From Oscillatoria princeps RMCB-10 (GTDB taxonomy: Bacteria > Cyanobacteriota > Cyanobacteriia > Cyanobacteriales > Oscillatoriaceae), in NCBI GenBank assembly GCA_019359235.1, contig JAHHHT010000008.1, positions 186,001-250,000 on the forward strand: a DNA stretch of 64,000 nucleotides. The letters run 5' to 3'. The notes under the pieces are model-generated. The model was not told the origin of the DNA and searched no databases. It saw nothing but the letters and a program-made list of their open reading frames with translations. Shown piece after piece: positions 54,352-63,359 of this stretch. The number at the start of each line of letters is the position of its first letter. The stretch's first letter is position 1. The translations under genes were made by a program, and so were the position numbers.

Positions 54352-54709
54352 TTGCGGTTGGGTTCGGCATGTTTGCAGCTGGGCTAATGCCCTACCGACT
54401 CGCCCCGCCCTCAGGACAATTTTCACAGGTGGCGGTGCGTCACATAAGAAAATTATGCGCTCCTGCGAGACCAGCCGGTTGGGCTAAAGCCCTGCTACAA
54501 ACCCCGATAGCGAGGGGATAGCGAGGGGATAAGGGAGGCAGTCACTTCGGAACTGCGCAAACCGCCACCGATGAAAATTGTCAAGGGGGGCGGGGCGAGC
54601 ACGGGGGCATCGCCCCTACAAGACTATTTTCAAGGCAGAGCCTGGGAACGAGGGGAGAGGGGATAAAATAAATTTGCTACAAAAGGATAAGATTTGTGAC
54701 TTTTTATTT

Positions 54710-55078
54710 ATGAAGTTGAAGCGATTGGGCCATGTTGCCATCTGTGTCCGGGACATTGACAAGGCTGCTGAATTTTACCGCAACTTGGGCATGGAGGTGG
54801 TGTGGAAGGACGCCGACTGGGCTTACCTGAAGGCCGGTGAAGATGGGCTGGCCCTGTTGGGGCCCGGTTACAAGCAGGCAGGGCCGCACTTTGGGTTTAT
54901 TTTCAGCGATCGCGCTGAGATGGAAGGCGCTTACCAGCAGCTGGCAGCAGAGGGGGTGGAAGTCACCCGCATTCACGACCACCGGGATGGCACCGCTTCC
55001 TTCTACGGTCGCGATCCCGACGGCAATTGGTTTGAGTATCTTTACGAACCGGCGATGGTTGCCAGTAAAAGCGCTTGA
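54710..55078 (+). CDS. VOC-family (glyoxalase/dioxygenase fold) protein
   Basis: A 122-residue vicinal-oxygen-chelate domain from ATG 54710. LKRLGHVAICVRDIDKAAEF has the first metal His, and GRDPDGNWFEYLYEP the Glu near the end. Small VOC proteins bind a divalent metal and act on varied substrates such as methylglyoxal conjugates or antibiotics; the substrate is unknown. No good ribosome binding site is close; AAAAGGATAAG lies about 20 bases upstream. Single gene. Confidence 0.85.
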   Translation: MKLKRLGHVAICVRDIDKAAEFYRNLGMEVVWKDADWAYLKAGEDGLALLGPGYKQAGPHFGFIFSDRAEMEGAYQQLAAEGVEVTRIHDHRDGTASFYGRDPDGNWFEYLYEPAMVASKSA

Positions 55079-55322
55079 CGCTGCCGGTGCGGGGGGCAAA
55101 GATGAAGAAACGGTAAAGGAGGGGTCGCTGCCCGTGAGGGTGCCGCCCCTCGGGCTTCCCGCGCCCCGCACAAGGGCGGGGTTTAACAATTTTCTCCCTC
55201 CTTCTTCGCATTCTCTTTACAGAAAGATTATCTTTAGGTTGGGTGGATTAACTGATGTCAAGCAGACGGCGATTGTCTTAGACTGAAAGAAGCCTGCAAA
55301 AGCAAAGTTCACGGCTTCTCCT

Positions 55323-55550
55323 ATGCTTACCCTGACCGCCCCGACCGCAGCATCTGCCATGCCCCTGACTAAGCAAGACTCTCAAGCGCTAGACGAAATG
55401 TTTAAAAACTTTGACATCCAGCAGCTTAGCTGTCTTGAAGCTTTTTTCAAAGGAGCGTTTGTTCCTGCGCTCGATCCTCTGGAAGAACCGGCATGGATGG
55501 GTGGCAGCTCCAGTTCTATCATGGGGAACTTTAGAGATGGCGGTTTTTAA
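55323..55550 (+). CDS. Small hypothetical protein
   Basis: A 75-residue frame MLTLTAPTAASAMPLTKQDS with a helical middle (LDEMFKNFDIQQLSCLEAFF) and a Gly/Ser end (WMGGSSSSIMGNFRDGGF). I recognise no family and see no ribosome binding site. Composition is protein-like, so I keep it at low confidence. Confidence 0.35.
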   Translation: MLTLTAPTAASAMPLTKQDSQALDEMFKNFDIQQLSCLEAFFKGAFVPALDPLEEPAWMGGSSSSIMGNFRDGGF

Positions 55551-56720
55551 AGGAAATTTAAGATGAGTTCGCTCTACATATTCCGCGCGCACTGGGATGC
55601 TATAGCGGTTCGTTCTTGGGTTGTGAAAATTATTTTTTTTAGAAACAGCGCCTGAGCCACAGGACGCGGCGGCTTCCCGCTTTCTTAGAGCGCCAAGGAA
55701 AGAAAAGAGAGAGGGTTCTCACAAATCTTTTAGAACTGCTATAGACTGTCAGGGTTTTTAGCGGGCTTCGCTCCAGCTATGGGGGGTGTTTGTCACCGGC
55801 ACATCATATTGCGCCGGCACCGGCTTTCCGGAATTGACGGTGGCGGACAGTTCCCCACATTATGCTAACAGCGTTTCCAAGAGTGAGGTGCGCCAGCAAT
55901 AGGGCGCTCTCTTATTGAAGCTAGGCTTCAGGTTTTTCCAGAAAAGATTTCGCTCCATCAAAAAGCTCGCACTTGCAGCGGGCATGACTGACGGACAGTC
56001 TGATTCCTTCACTGGGTAAGCAGCCTCAACATCATAAAAACGCCCAGACACCTCCCAGCGGTAGCAGAACCTAAATTGAACACAGATTGGGAGTTCCGCA
56101 CAGGTAATGATTTTATAGCGTTTCTCATCTTTTGTGAGGTACTGAGAACCCCGGTTTCTTTAAGAAACCGGGGTTCTGAGCCGTAGTTCATCCAACTGAG
56201 AACCGCTAAACCGCACGACCGCGCTTAGGCGCAGAGGGATGATAAGAAGAAGGCTGTCTGGGGTTGGGTATCATTACTTGTTTACCACTCCTCACAGATT
56301 AATGCCAACTCCTGGCTTGTGGTATCCGAGAATCTGCGGAATTGCCTGAGTTATATTTGGAAATTGCCGCGAACCTCAGCTATGGCCGCAAATCCGCACC
56401 TGCCAGTAAATTATCACCCCCGGTACTTGACAAAATAAGAGAGTTGATCTATAATAAATACCCGGTTTTTCGGGCGGGGCTGCCGGCCCTCACAGTACAT
56501 CAACCCTGGCGGGTTTCAGCCGGCAAGCTAAAATAGAGTTCGTCTCGCGTTTGTCATCCCCTCACCCCCCAGCCGCCTCTCCCGCTTTGGGGTGAGGGGG
56601 AGAAATAAGAATGCCGGTGGTAGATTTGCCTGTTCAGAGATGCTGCCGCTAAAATAGAGTCTGGGTTAACCCTGGAATTCACGCACTGTCATCTTAAAAT
56701 TACTTAATAACTCCCTTAAA
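55551..56720. other. Long gene-free stretch upstream of mutS2
   Basis: About 1.17 kb without a supported gene. It holds the second 95-base TATAGCG element (56114-56208), further TATAGCGGTT-type ends (about 55602 and 55735), C-rich low-complexity sequence at 56560-56600 and three copies of AAAATAGAGT near 56465-56660. Confidence 0.6.
56114..56208. repeat. 95-nt element with terminal inverted repeats, copy 2
   Basis: TATAGCGTTTCTCA to TGAGAACCGCTA, with inner palindrome AACCCCGGTTTCTT / AAGAAACCGGGGTT. Relative to copy 1, one A-T pair of the inner stem is C-G here on both arms. Confidence 0.9.
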
Positions 56721-59150
56721 TTGAAAGTCAGCCTTCAAGATTTGATTGAATCGGAAACTCTAGAACTTCTCGAATGGCCACGCCTGTGCCAGCACCTGTC
56801 CACCTTTGCTGCCACCAAGCTGGGCGCAATTGCTTGCCGCAATTTGCCAATACCGGCAACCCCCGATGAAACCCAGCAGCTGCTAGCGCAAACTCGAGAA
56901 GTTTACCTGCTCGAAAGTCGCCTCAGCGGAGGATTGACATTCGAGGGAATCAGTGATATTGGCGACTCCCTGGAACGGGCGGGGCTGCAAGGCATCCTGT
57001 CTGGGGAAGAGCTCCTCGCCATCGCGACCACCCTAGCCGGCGCTCGACAGCTGCGCCGCACCATCGACGCCCACGAAGACCTGCCGGCGCTCAACGCCCT
57101 GGTGGCTCCCTTGCGCACCTATCCAGAAATCGAGCAGGAAATTCACCACTGCATAGACGAGCGCGGACGAGTGGCCGACCGGGCCAGCCCCAAACTGGGG
57201 GGGATTCGCATGCAGATGCGCCAGATCAGGGACAGGATCTATCAAATCTTGCAGGGCATCATGCAGCGACAGGCGAATGCGATTCAGGAACAGCTGATCT
57301 CCCAGCGCGGAGATCGCTTCGTCATTCCCGTCAAAGCGGCGCAAAAAGAATCGGTTCCCGGCATTGTCCACGACACCTCGATGAGCGGTGCCACCTATTA
57401 TATTGAACCCCACGCGATCGTGGATTTAAACAACCAGATGCGCCTGCAGGTTCGCCAGGAGCAAGCCGAAGAAGAAGCGATCCGCCGCGCCCTCAGCCAG
57501 CAAATCGCCGCTGTCGGGCCGGACTTGGAGCGGTTGCTGGCCACTGTCACGGTCCTGGATATCGCTACCGCTCGCGCCCGCTACAGCCTGTGGCTGGAAG
57601 CCAACCCGCCGCGATTTGTGGATCGCGCCACCGGCACAGAAAGCCAGAAAGGGGAAACTGTCACCCTGCGCCACCTGCGCCACCCCCTGCTAGTCTGGCA
57701 GCAGCAGCACGAACAGGGCTCGCCGGTGGTGCCCACTGACTTGCTGATCCAGCCCCACATCAGGGTTGTGGCCATCACCGGCCCCAACACGGGCGGCAAA
57801 ACCGTCACCCTGAAAACCCTGGGGCTCGCCGCACTGATGGCAAAAGCCGGCCTGTTCGTACCGGCAAAAGAGCCGGTGGAAATCCCCTGGTTCGACCGAG
57901 TTCTGGCGGATATCGGCGACGAGCAGTCCATCGAGCAAAGCCTCTCCACCTTCTCCGGGCACATCCGCCGCATCACCCGCATTCTGGACGCGATGACCGA
58001 AAATTCCTTGGTGCTGCTCGATGAAGTGGGTGCCGGCACTGACCCCTCTGAGGGCAGCGCTCTGGCCATTGCCCTGCTGCAGCACTTGGCCGCCAGCGCC
58101 AGCCTGACAGTCGCCACCACCCACTTCGGCGAGCTCAAAGCCCTGAAATATCAGGACGACCGCTTTGAAAACGCTTCCGTGGAATTTGATGATGTCAGCC
58201 TCTCGCCCACTTACCGCCTGCTGTGGGGGATTCCGGGGCGCTCAAACGCCCTCACCATCGCCAGCCGGCTGGGAATGCCCTTGGAAATTGTCGAGGAGGC
58301 TCGCTCCCTCACCGGCACCGGCTCGACGGAAGAAATCAATCAGGTGATTGCCGGTCTCGAAGATCAGCGCCGGCGTCAAGAAACCCGGGCAAAAGAAGCC
58401 GCTGAGCTAGTCAAGCAGTCTGAGCGCTTGCACCGGGAGCTCTCCCAAAAAGCAGCCCAACTAGCTGAGCGCGAGCAGCAGCTCAAGCTCTCCCAAGAAC
58501 AGGCTGTGCGAGACGCAATTCTGGCAGCCAAAGCCGAAATTGCCGCTGTCATCCGCCGGCTGCAGCAAGGTTCCCCCACCGCAGCAGACGCGACTCTTGC
58601 CACAGAGGCGCTCGGTGAAATTGCTGACCGGCACTTGCCCTCCCGCTCCCACCCTGAACCCAAACCCAAACCCGGGTTCCGCCCCCAAGTCGGAGATCGG
58701 GTTCGCATCCCCCGCCTCGGGCAAACCGCTGAGGTGATCGGTGGGCCCAATTCCGACGGCGAACTGAGCGTGCGGTTCGGGCTGATGAAGATGACGGTAT
58801 CCCTAACCGATATCGAATCCCTCGACGGGGAGAAACCGGAGATGCCGGTGAAACCCAAACCGGCACCGGCACCCGCACCTGCTCCCGCCGCCCTTCCCAC
58901 CGTTCGCACCTCCTACAACACGCTCGATTTGCGAGGGAGTCGAGTCGCGGATGCGGAAATTGAACTCGATCGCGCCATTGCCCAAGCTATTCCCACCAGC
59001 GGCGCGGTTTGGGTTATCCACGGCAAAGGCACCGGCAAGTTGCGCCAGGGAGTCCACGATTTCCTCGAGCAGCACCCCCACGTCGATCGTTACGAGCTCG
59101 CCCGCAACGAAGATGGAGGTGCCGGTGTCACCGTTGTCTACCTCCGGTAA
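56721..59150 (+). CDS. mutS2: MutS2-family ATPase/endonuclease
   Basis: An 809-residue MutS2. The ATPase core has Walker A GPNTGGKTVTLKTLGLAALM at about 354-373, LVLLDEVGAGTDPSEGSALA and ATTHFGELKALKY. A coiled coil follows, then a KOW-like segment and a C-terminal Smr nuclease domain (about 735-809, LDLRGSRVADAEIELDRAIA and HGKGTGKLRQGV). MutS2 acts in recombination control or ribosome rescue rather than mismatch repair. The start is TTG 56721, which gives the family start MKVSLQDLIESETLELLEW; no earlier ATG fits. A Pro-rich linker precedes Smr. Confidence 0.95.
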   Translation: MKVSLQDLIESETLELLEWPRLCQHLSTFAATKLGAIACRNLPIPATPDETQQLLAQTREVYLLESRLSGGLTFEGISDIGDSLERAGLQGILSGEELLAIATTLAGARQLRRTIDAHEDLPALNALVAPLRTYPEIEQEIHHCIDERGRVADRASPKLGGIRMQMRQIRDRIYQILQGIMQRQANAIQEQLISQRGDRFVIPVKAAQKESVPGIVHDTSMSGATYYIEPHAIVDLNNQMRLQVRQEQAEEEAIRRALSQQIAAVGPDLERLLATVTVLDIATARARYSLWLEANPPRFVDRATGTESQKGETVTLRHLRHPLLVWQQQHEQGSPVVPTDLLIQPHIRVVAITGPNTGGKTVTLKTLGLAALMAKAGLFVPAKEPVEIPWFDRVLADIGDEQSIEQSLSTFSGHIRRITRILDAMTENSLVLLDEVGAGTDPSEGSALAIALLQHLAASASLTVATTHFGELKALKYQDDRFENASVEFDDVSLSPTYRLLWGIPGRSNALTIASRLGMPLEIVEEARSLTGTGSTEEINQVIAGLEDQRRRQETRAKEAAELVKQSERLHRELSQKAAQLAEREQQLKLSQEQAVRDAILAAKAEIAAVIRRLQQGSPTAADATLATEALGEIADRHLPSRSHPEPKPKPGFRPQVGDRVRIPRLGQTAEVIGGPNSDGELSVRFGLMKMTVSLTDIESLDGEKPEMPVKPKPAPAPAPAPAALPTVRTSYNTLDLRGSRVADAEIELDRAIAQAIPTSGAVWVIHGKGTGKLRQGVHDFLEQHPHVDRYELARNEDGGAGVTVVYLR

Positions 59151-59157
59151 TCCCACA

Positions 59158-59186
59158 AGGGGAGAGGGGTATAACCCCTCTCCCCT
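59158..59186 (+). terminator. 13-bp hairpin after mutS2
   Basis: AGGGGAGAGGGGT pairs perfectly with ACCCCTCTCCCCT around ATA, eight bases after the stop. The T-run is poor (CTCATCGTCTTTATT), so termination may be partial. Confidence 0.65.
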
Positions 59187-59251
59187 CTCATCGTCTTTAT
59201 TGGCGTCCCCTCACGGGGGCGGTTCATTTTTCTTATTTCCCATCACCCAGG

Positions 59252-59286
59252 GTAGGGTGCGTTCCCTCAGAGGGAACGCACCCTAC
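59252..59286. repeat. GTAGGGTGCGTTCCCT palindrome
   Basis: A 16-bp perfect inverted repeat around CAG, the twin of 40099-40133. A direct repeat of about 29 bases (TTGGCGTCCCCTCACGGGGG and following) brackets it at about 59200 and 59368. Confidence 0.85.
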
Positions 59287-59417
59287 TACTGCAGTCTACT
59301 ACTGCTATAAAAGAAAGCTCCCCTCACCCAACCCTAGAGGGTGAGGCACCACACCCCTCTTCTTCCTTGGCGTCCCCTCACGGGGGCGGTTCATTCATTC
59401 CTGTATGAGGTATTTTT

Positions 59418-60182
59418 GTGACCGAGGAACTCTATCCCCCTATCGAACTGATTAAAGCAGTTGGCAGCGGGGGCATTAATAATTTCAAGGAAATCGGAGA
59501 AGAGTTTTTTCGGTATTTCGTGGAACTTGCAGGGTTGAAACCCCAGGACAGCGTTCTGGAAATTGGCTGCGGTGCCGGTCGCATGGCTCTGCCCCTGATA
59601 AAGTATTTGAAAGATCGGGGGAGCTATGATGGATTCGATATCGAGCCGGCGGGGGTGACTTGGTGTCAGGAGAATATTACCCCGAAACACTCCAACTTTC
59701 GGTTTCACAGGGCTGATGTTTACAATCAGCAATACAATCCGGCGGGGGGAATTAGAGCGGCTGAGTACAAGTTTCCCTATCCGGATTCGGGGTTTGATTT
59801 TGTGTTTCTCGCCTCGGTGTTCACGCACATGCTGCCTGAGGATATGGAAAATTACTTTTCTGAGGTGGCGCGGGTTTTGAAAAAAGATGGCCGGTGTTTG
59901 AGCAGCTATTTTCTGCTCAATGCGGAATCTTTGGCAGCGCTTGAGGCGAAAAAGTTGCGGCTGGATTTTAAGGATGTTGGGGGCGGGGTGTACCGCGTGG
60001 CTGAGCCGCTTGTGCCGGAAGCAGCTGTGGCTTACGATCAGGGCTACATTCGCGGGCTCTATGAAAAAAATGGCCTGCGGGTGGTGGAGCCGGTGTATTA
60101 CGGCAGGTGGCCAAAGCGGGAACAATTTTTGAGCGGACAAGACATTATTATTGCTGTCAGGCTGGCTTGCAGGGAAATTTAG
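59418..60182 (+). CDS. Class I SAM-dependent methyltransferase
   Basis: A 254-residue enzyme with motif I VLEIGCGAGRMALPLIKYL at about 45-63, the acidic post-I residue in YDGFDIEPAGVTW, and FDFVFLASVFTHMLPEDMEN plus SEVARVLKKDGRCL as later motifs. The type resembles small-molecule or sugar methyltransferases. The acceptor is unknown. It starts at GTG 59418, with GAGG nine bases upstream. No biosynthetic neighbour is present. Confidence 0.88.
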   Translation: MTEELYPPIELIKAVGSGGINNFKEIGEEFFRYFVELAGLKPQDSVLEIGCGAGRMALPLIKYLKDRGSYDGFDIEPAGVTWCQENITPKHSNFRFHRADVYNQQYNPAGGIRAAEYKFPYPDSGFDFVFLASVFTHMLPEDMENYFSEVARVLKKDGRCLSSYFLLNAESLAALEAKKLRLDFKDVGGGVYRVAEPLVPEAAVAYDQGYIRGLYEKNGLRVVEPVYYGRWPKREQFLSGQDIIIAVRLACREI

Positions 60183-60448
60183 CTGCAAGGGCTTGACAGC
60201 CGGAGCTAAATGTGGTGGGTAGCGCAGGTGGGCGGACGAGCCGCAGGGGCATCTGGATGGGTGCTGGGCTGCCGGTGGAGTTTTGCCCACCTACTTTATT
60301 TATTTCGGCAGATATCCTGAAAAGCTGAGGCAATATATAATAGAATTTGCCCCTTGTTTAGTCCAGTGGGGTAGAGTGGTGGGAAACTGCTGCCAGCCCT
60401 GAGGAATTTGGTATCAAAAGTTGTAACAGGGATGCCAGTGCTTTTTCT

Positions 60449-61066
60449 ATGGCCTATTTTGAAGCTATGCGCCAAAGCGTGAAACCCACCGCGCCAACAC
60501 CTAAGTCGCAACCCAAGTTGCAGGAGTTGGCGATTGCTGACGCGCCGGCACCGGCGCAACTGGACAACATCAAAGCCCACATAGATTTAGTCCTGCTCGC
60601 CCTGGAAACGCTGACCGGCATCAGTACGTCCGCGATGCTGAGGGCGGCGGCTGAGCTGAAAATCGAGTCGATGGTGTCGGACAGGGTGGCGCTGTGGCGG
60701 TTGCGCCAGTCGAGCCCCTTGCGCAAGGGGGAAGGGGGGCGCAAAAAGCTGGATGTTGAGGAAGCGCGGGGTTTGGTTTTAATCTGCTGTCACTTGGCGA
60801 AAGAGCACCAAGAATTAATCCGCCGCGCGGTGGCGCTGCTGGAACAGCTGACGGAGCAAAATCGCCCGCCCCACGAAGCGGCTTTGCTGGGAGACTATAT
60901 CGATAATTTTTGCAACACTTATCAACAGCGTATGGAAGAGGGAGAAAATGTATCCCCTGATACGCTCTCGCAGCTGGCTCTCAAACTTCTGATAGATTTG
61001 TTATTTTATAGCGGTCCGAGCGGTTCCCGCCGGCTCTGGCTAGCCCTCCTCGATCGGGCGCGGTAG
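60449..61066 (+). CDS. DUF3038-family protein
   Basis: A 205-residue cyanobacterial protein with the DUF3038 pattern: PAPAQLDNIKAHIDLVLLAL, ISTSAMLRAAAELKIESMVS and LVLICCHLAKEHQELIRRAV. Function unknown. A perfect 16-base palindrome CCCCTTGCGCAAGGGG (60715-60730) lies inside the gene and encodes the loop SSPLRKGEGGRK. Its neighbour, the DUF4335 gene, starts 38 bases after the stop, and the two are usually adjacent in cyanobacteria. Confidence 0.82.
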   Translation: MAYFEAMRQSVKPTAPTPKSQPKLQELAIADAPAPAQLDNIKAHIDLVLLALETLTGISTSAMLRAAAELKIESMVSDRVALWRLRQSSPLRKGEGGRKKLDVEEARGLVLICCHLAKEHQELIRRAVALLEQLTEQNRPPHEAALLGDYIDNFCNTYQQRMEEGENVSPDTLSQLALKLLIDLLFYSGPSGSRRLWLALLDRAR

Positions 61067-61104
61067 GTCAATCTAACTTCTAATATCTAAACTGTAAAAT
61101 CGAA

Positions 61105-62952
61105 ATGGTTCTGCGACGGTACACGCCCCCCACTTGCACGCTGGAAATTGCGGCGAAAGGTTCGTCTCGCTTCCGGTGGGCTGGCATTTCGGCTTTTAAG
61201 GATCTGCGCTTTGAGCTTCACTTTGACGCGCCCCAGCTACCGGAAGAACAGCAAGTCACGATTCGGGGCGACCGCGCTCAGCTGGACGCCCTCCAAGAGG
61301 CGGTTAGCGCCTACGTGCGGCAATTCCTCAGCGACTCACCGGCAGAAGAAAAAGCGGTTGAGGGGTTGACAAAAGCGGAGGAAAATGGTAAGGAGCCGCC
61401 ACGCGCGGCGCTGCCGGCAACCCGAGTGCAGATGGAGCTGGAGCCTACCGCCTGGGAGCTTGAGGCGCAAGCGGCTGCAGTGCCGGTGGAAGCTTTGGTT
61501 GAGAAGAGTGGGGAGGATTTGCCGCCGGCTGAGCCGCCAGAAGCACCGGCGGAGGTGGAAAAGACTGAGACAGCCCAGAGGGAAGGCACCGGCATCTATC
61601 TGGTGCGCCGAAGTTTGGTCGTCCACGAGCTGTTTTTGGGCTCGCTGGCGACTGGGCGAACAGGGCCGGCAATTCAGCTGAGTGCGCTGCAGCTGTTTGA
61701 TTTGGCGACGGCGCTGGATGAGTACACCGCCGATGTGGTGGGAGTGCCCAGGGAGAAGGGCTCCAACTGGCTGAAGCAACCGCCGCTGTGGGCGAAAACG
61801 GTGGCGGTGGTGGCGGTAACTTTGGGGGTGGCGACTGCGGGGCTGAAGCTGGTTGAGCGCCAGTACGCCCAGATGGCGGCACCGGCAGCCCCCCAACAGC
61901 CGGTGGCGCTGCAACCGCCGCCGGCTGCAGCGCCGGCACGCCCGGCACCCCCGCCGGATGTGTTGGGCGATGCTGTGCTGAGGCTGCCGAAGGATGGGGC
62001 AATGCCCCCCACACCGCTGGCGGCTGGGGCAGTGGCGTCCAAGCTGCCGGCAGTTCCCGTCCCGGGGGCGTCTGTACCGCCTCCGCTAAAGCTGCCGGCA
62101 GGCTCCGTCGCCCTGACGCCGCGCCCCCTGTCACCGGCACCGGCGAGGGTGGCGGTTGCGCCCCCACCGGCTGCGCCCAGGAGAGCCATGCCGGCACCCC
62201 CGCCAACGTCGATTCACGTTCCCGCCCCAGTGCTTCCAGCGCCGGCGGTTGAAACTGCCCCCCAGCAAGAGATTCCGCCGGTGGCTGAAGGTGAGGGGGG
62301 GGCTCTCCCCAGTCTGGGAGCGCCTCCTGCGCCGGTTAGCGAGCCTGAGGTGGCTCTCTCGCCAAGCGCCCCGCCGCCCAGTGCGCCGGCAAGTGGCGCG
62401 AGCGATCCCGCACCGGCTCTGCCCCCGATTCCGGGATTGCCTGACGGAGAGCCGGCAGTGGGGGGCAAATTGCCGGAAGTCAGTGCGCCGGCACCTGGGG
62501 AGACGCCTGTGCCGGCACCGCAGAGCGCTTCGCCGCCAGCGAGCTCGTCTGAGCTGACGCCCTCGCCGGCACCGCAGAGCGCCTTACCGGAAGTCAGGGA
62601 GCCCGGTGCTGGGGAGACGAGGGAGCCGGCTGAGTCGCAAAGCGAGAGCAGCGCTCAGCCGGTGCCGCAATTGGCGGAGGCGAGGAATTATTTCGCGCAG
62701 CGGTGGAGACCGCCCCTGGGGTTGAAGCAACCTTTGGAGTATACTATTTCGGTGAATGCCGACGGGTCTGTGGGGCAGATTATTCCCCGGGGGCAGGCGT
62801 CTTATCAGTTTCTGGAAAGCACCGGCATGCCGGTGATGAACCAGCCGTTTGTTTCGCCGGTGAGGGGAGGCGAGCCGGTGAGAATTCGGGTGTTGCTCAA
62901 GCCGAATGGTGCGGTGCAGACGCTCGTTGAGCCGTGGCAGCAAGGGCTGTGA
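61105..62952 (+). CDS. DUF4335-family membrane protein with long Pro-rich region
   Basis: A 615-residue protein. Residues 1 to about 215 form the DUF4335 region (MVLRRYTPPTCTLEIAAKGS, FELHFDAPQLPEEQQVTIRG, LSALQLFDLATALDEYTADV). One transmembrane helix (WAKTVAVVAVTLGVATAGLK) lies near 235. About 260 residues of Pro/Ala-rich sequence follow, many encoded by GCCGG-type codon pairs. A conserved C-terminal block (EARNYFAQRWRPPLGLKQPL, SVNADGSVGQIIPRGQASY) is reminiscent of TonB-like or periplasmic spanning proteins. It is the partner of the preceding DUF3038 gene and probably spans to the periplasm. Confidence 0.82.
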   Translation: MVLRRYTPPTCTLEIAAKGSSRFRWAGISAFKDLRFELHFDAPQLPEEQQVTIRGDRAQLDALQEAVSAYVRQFLSDSPAEEKAVEGLTKAEENGKEPPRAALPATRVQMELEPTAWELEAQAAAVPVEALVEKSGEDLPPAEPPEAPAEVEKTETAQREGTGIYLVRRSLVVHELFLGSLATGRTGPAIQLSALQLFDLATALDEYTADVVGVPREKGSNWLKQPPLWAKTVAVVAVTLGVATAGLKLVERQYAQMAAPAAPQQPVALQPPPAAAPARPAPPPDVLGDAVLRLPKDGAMPPTPLAAGAVASKLPAVPVPGASVPPPLKLPAGSVALTPRPLSPAPARVAVAPPPAAPRRAMPAPPPTSIHVPAPVLPAPAVETAPQQEIPPVAEGEGGALPSLGAPPAPVSEPEVALSPSAPPPSAPASGASDPAPALPPIPGLPDGEPAVGGKLPEVSAPAPGETPVPAPQSASPPASSSELTPSPAPQSALPEVREPGAGETREPAESQSESSAQPVPQLAEARNYFAQRWRPPLGLKQPLEYTISVNADGSVGQIIPRGQASYQFLESTGMPVMNQPFVSPVRGGEPVRIRVLLKPNGAVQTLVEPWQQGL

Positions 62953-63144
62953 TTGTAGGGATTTTGGATTTTGGGTTTGGGATTGAAAAGCCGGCGGAGG
63001 AACCCCACCCCCCAACCCCCTCCCCGCGTGCGGGGAGGGGGAGAAAGAGGCAGGAGTTTCGATGAAGGGAATTTCATGCTTGTGAGAGGCCAAATTAACT
63101 GCTAAAATAGAATCGGAGAATTACAGACCGAGGCCAACTGCTCT

Positions 63145-63348
63145 ATGCCCGAAATCGTGGAAATTCCCCTGGAGCTCACTCGCTTTCAACTGCCACCGGC
63201 AGTTCACGACCGTTTACAATTTCTCTTAGACCGGCAGGACGAGGGTTATACCCTGTCTCAAGCCGAACGCCAGGAAGCGGAGGAACTAATTGAATTGGTG
63301 GAATTTTTATCCTTGTTACAGTTACGCTCAACACGGGTGAGCCAGTAA
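63145..63348 (+). CDS. Small conserved hypothetical protein
   Basis: A 67-residue helical protein (EIPLELTRFQLPPAVHDRLQ, FLLDRQDEGYTLSQAERQEA, ELIELVEFLSLLQLRSTRV). Small proteins of this pattern recur in cyanobacteria, often beside toxin or nuclease genes (from memory). There is no nuclease gene after it here; the next frame is the CHAT protein, 12 bases later. Role unknown; an antitoxin-like function is only a guess. Confidence 0.7.
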   Translation: MPEIVEIPLELTRFQLPPAVHDRLQFLLDRQDEGYTLSQAERQEAEELIELVEFLSLLQLRSTRVSQ

Positions 63349-63359
63349 ACATTAATGAC

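Noticed and set aside
56342-56536. 64-codon frame starting with TTG
   Set aside because: No ribosome binding site and no recognisable family; lies in repeat-rich DNA.
59391-60290. 299-codon minus-strand open frame
   Set aside because: Antisense shadow of the methyltransferase gene, which has clear SAM-binding motifs.
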